Shown here one piece after another: positions 63,756 through 64,000 of a stretch of DNA of 64,000 nt (position 1 is the first letter of the stretch; every line of letters starts with the position of its first letter). The notes beneath the pieces are model-generated. The model was not told where the DNA came from. It worked only from the letters and a program-made list of their open reading frames with translations, and ran no database searches. Origin of the DNA: Nitrospirillum sp034653355. GTDB lineage: Bacteria; Pseudomonadota; Alphaproteobacteria; Azospirillales; Azospirillaceae. The translations under genes and the position numbers were made by a program. Location: contig NZ_JAYEER010000004.1 in the NCBI RefSeq assembly GCF_034653355.1, positions 2,604,001 to 2,668,000 on the forward strand. Direction: 5' to 3'.

Positions 63756-64000
63756 TCATGTCGCGGCCATGCTCAGGTGGATCAGGGCGGGCACGTTGTC
63801 GCAGCCCGTCTTTTCCATGACCCGCGCGCGGTGGTTTTCCACCGTGCGGGCGCTGATGCCCAGCTTCCAGGCGATGACCTTGTTGGGGTGGCCGGCCACC
63901 AGCAGGTCCATGACCTCGCGCTCACGGGTGCTCAAGGTCTCCAGCCGGCTGTGCGCCGCCTGGGATTCCGCCTGGTGGCGCAGGGCGTGGCCAAAGCGCG
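63756..64000 (-). CDS. LuxR/FixJ-type response regulator, C-terminal part (5' end outside window)
   Basis: The minus frame from the right edge to the stop at 63756 encodes a LuxR-type HTH: LETLSTREREVMDLLVAGHP, NKVIAWKLGISARTVENHRA and RVMEKTGCDNVPALIHLS. This is the DNA-binding domain of FixJ/NarL regulators. The N-terminal domain lies beyond the window, so a receiver cannot be confirmed. It is convergent with the second OmpR-like regulator. Confidence 0.85.
   Translation of the reverse strand, partial: RFGHALRHQAESQAAHSRLETLSTREREVMDLLVAGHPNKVIAWKLGISARTVENHRARVMEKTGCDNVPALIHLSMAAT

Overview
The window is GC-rich and packed with genes typical of an alphaproteobacterium of the Rhodospirillales/Azospirillaceae type. 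The evidence is the chvI-chvG pair, hprK-rapZ-EIIA(Man)-ptsH-ptsI, the ahcY-divL neighbourhood, hrcA divergent from rph, and addB-addA next to trxA, folC, accD and trpA. Genus cannot be fixed from the sequence alone. Almost all of it is core housekeeping DNA, with small accessory insertions: toxin-antitoxin remnants at 25.6-26.9 kb and a RHH/PIN pair at 44.0-44.7 kb.

Layout: 0-3.6 kb holds an Fe-S protein/DUF3501 pair, a small membrane protein, an NAD(P)-binding protein and a flavin split-barrel protein. 3.7-6.4 kb is the two-component pair chvI-chvG. 6.6-11.4 kb is trpB-trpA-accD-folC and convergent trxA. 12.0-14.5 kb is a translationally coupled pair of unknown helical proteins. 14.5-24.2 kb (minus) is a GST-like gene and tsaE-amgK-murU-addB-addA (peptidoglycan recycling, tRNA t6A modification, recombination). 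24.4-25.5 kb is a frameshifted ferredoxin/flavodoxin-NADP reductase. 25.6-26.9 kb is a degenerate HepT/MntA pair and BrnTA. 26.9-30.9 kb is an FtsX-like exporter with its ATPase, divergent from tesA. 31-34.2 kb is an aldo/keto reductase, thpR, pyrF and trpF. 34.3-37.6 kb is oxyR-katG with a predicted OxyR operator. 38.2-43.7 kb is a patatin and the regulatory PTS operon. 45-48.9 kb is ahcY and divL. 49-53.8 kb is grpE, hrcA, rph, rdgB and hemW. 54.7-56.8 kb is comM and a cysteine-hydrolase-fold gene. 56.9-58.5 kb is a plasmid-type repA beside an iteron array with a perfect DnaA box. 58.6-62.1 kb is a TonB receptor coupled to a histidine acid phosphatase, divergent from two OmpR-like regulators with degenerate receivers. 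The right edge cuts a LuxR/FixJ-type gene.

Two things stand out. First, a family of nine copies of a ~100-nt interspersed element lies in the gaps between genes. It is built of three hairpins whose arms change in a compensatory way from copy to copy, and its conserved 3' end (GCGCTTGAGG-like) always lies toward a gene edge, where it can serve as a Shine-Dalgarno sequence (chvG, trpF, rdgB). Second, a RepA/iteron replication origin sits among core genes, suggesting that this DNA belongs to a chromid or secondary chromosome, or that a plasmid origin has integrated.

Six genes (fpr-like, ftsX-like, ptsH, ahcY, divL, comM) are each broken by one apparent single-base indel, five of them in homopolymer runs. 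Since ahcY, ptsH and divL are core genes, sequencing error is the simplest explanation. They are annotated here as single frameshifted genes.
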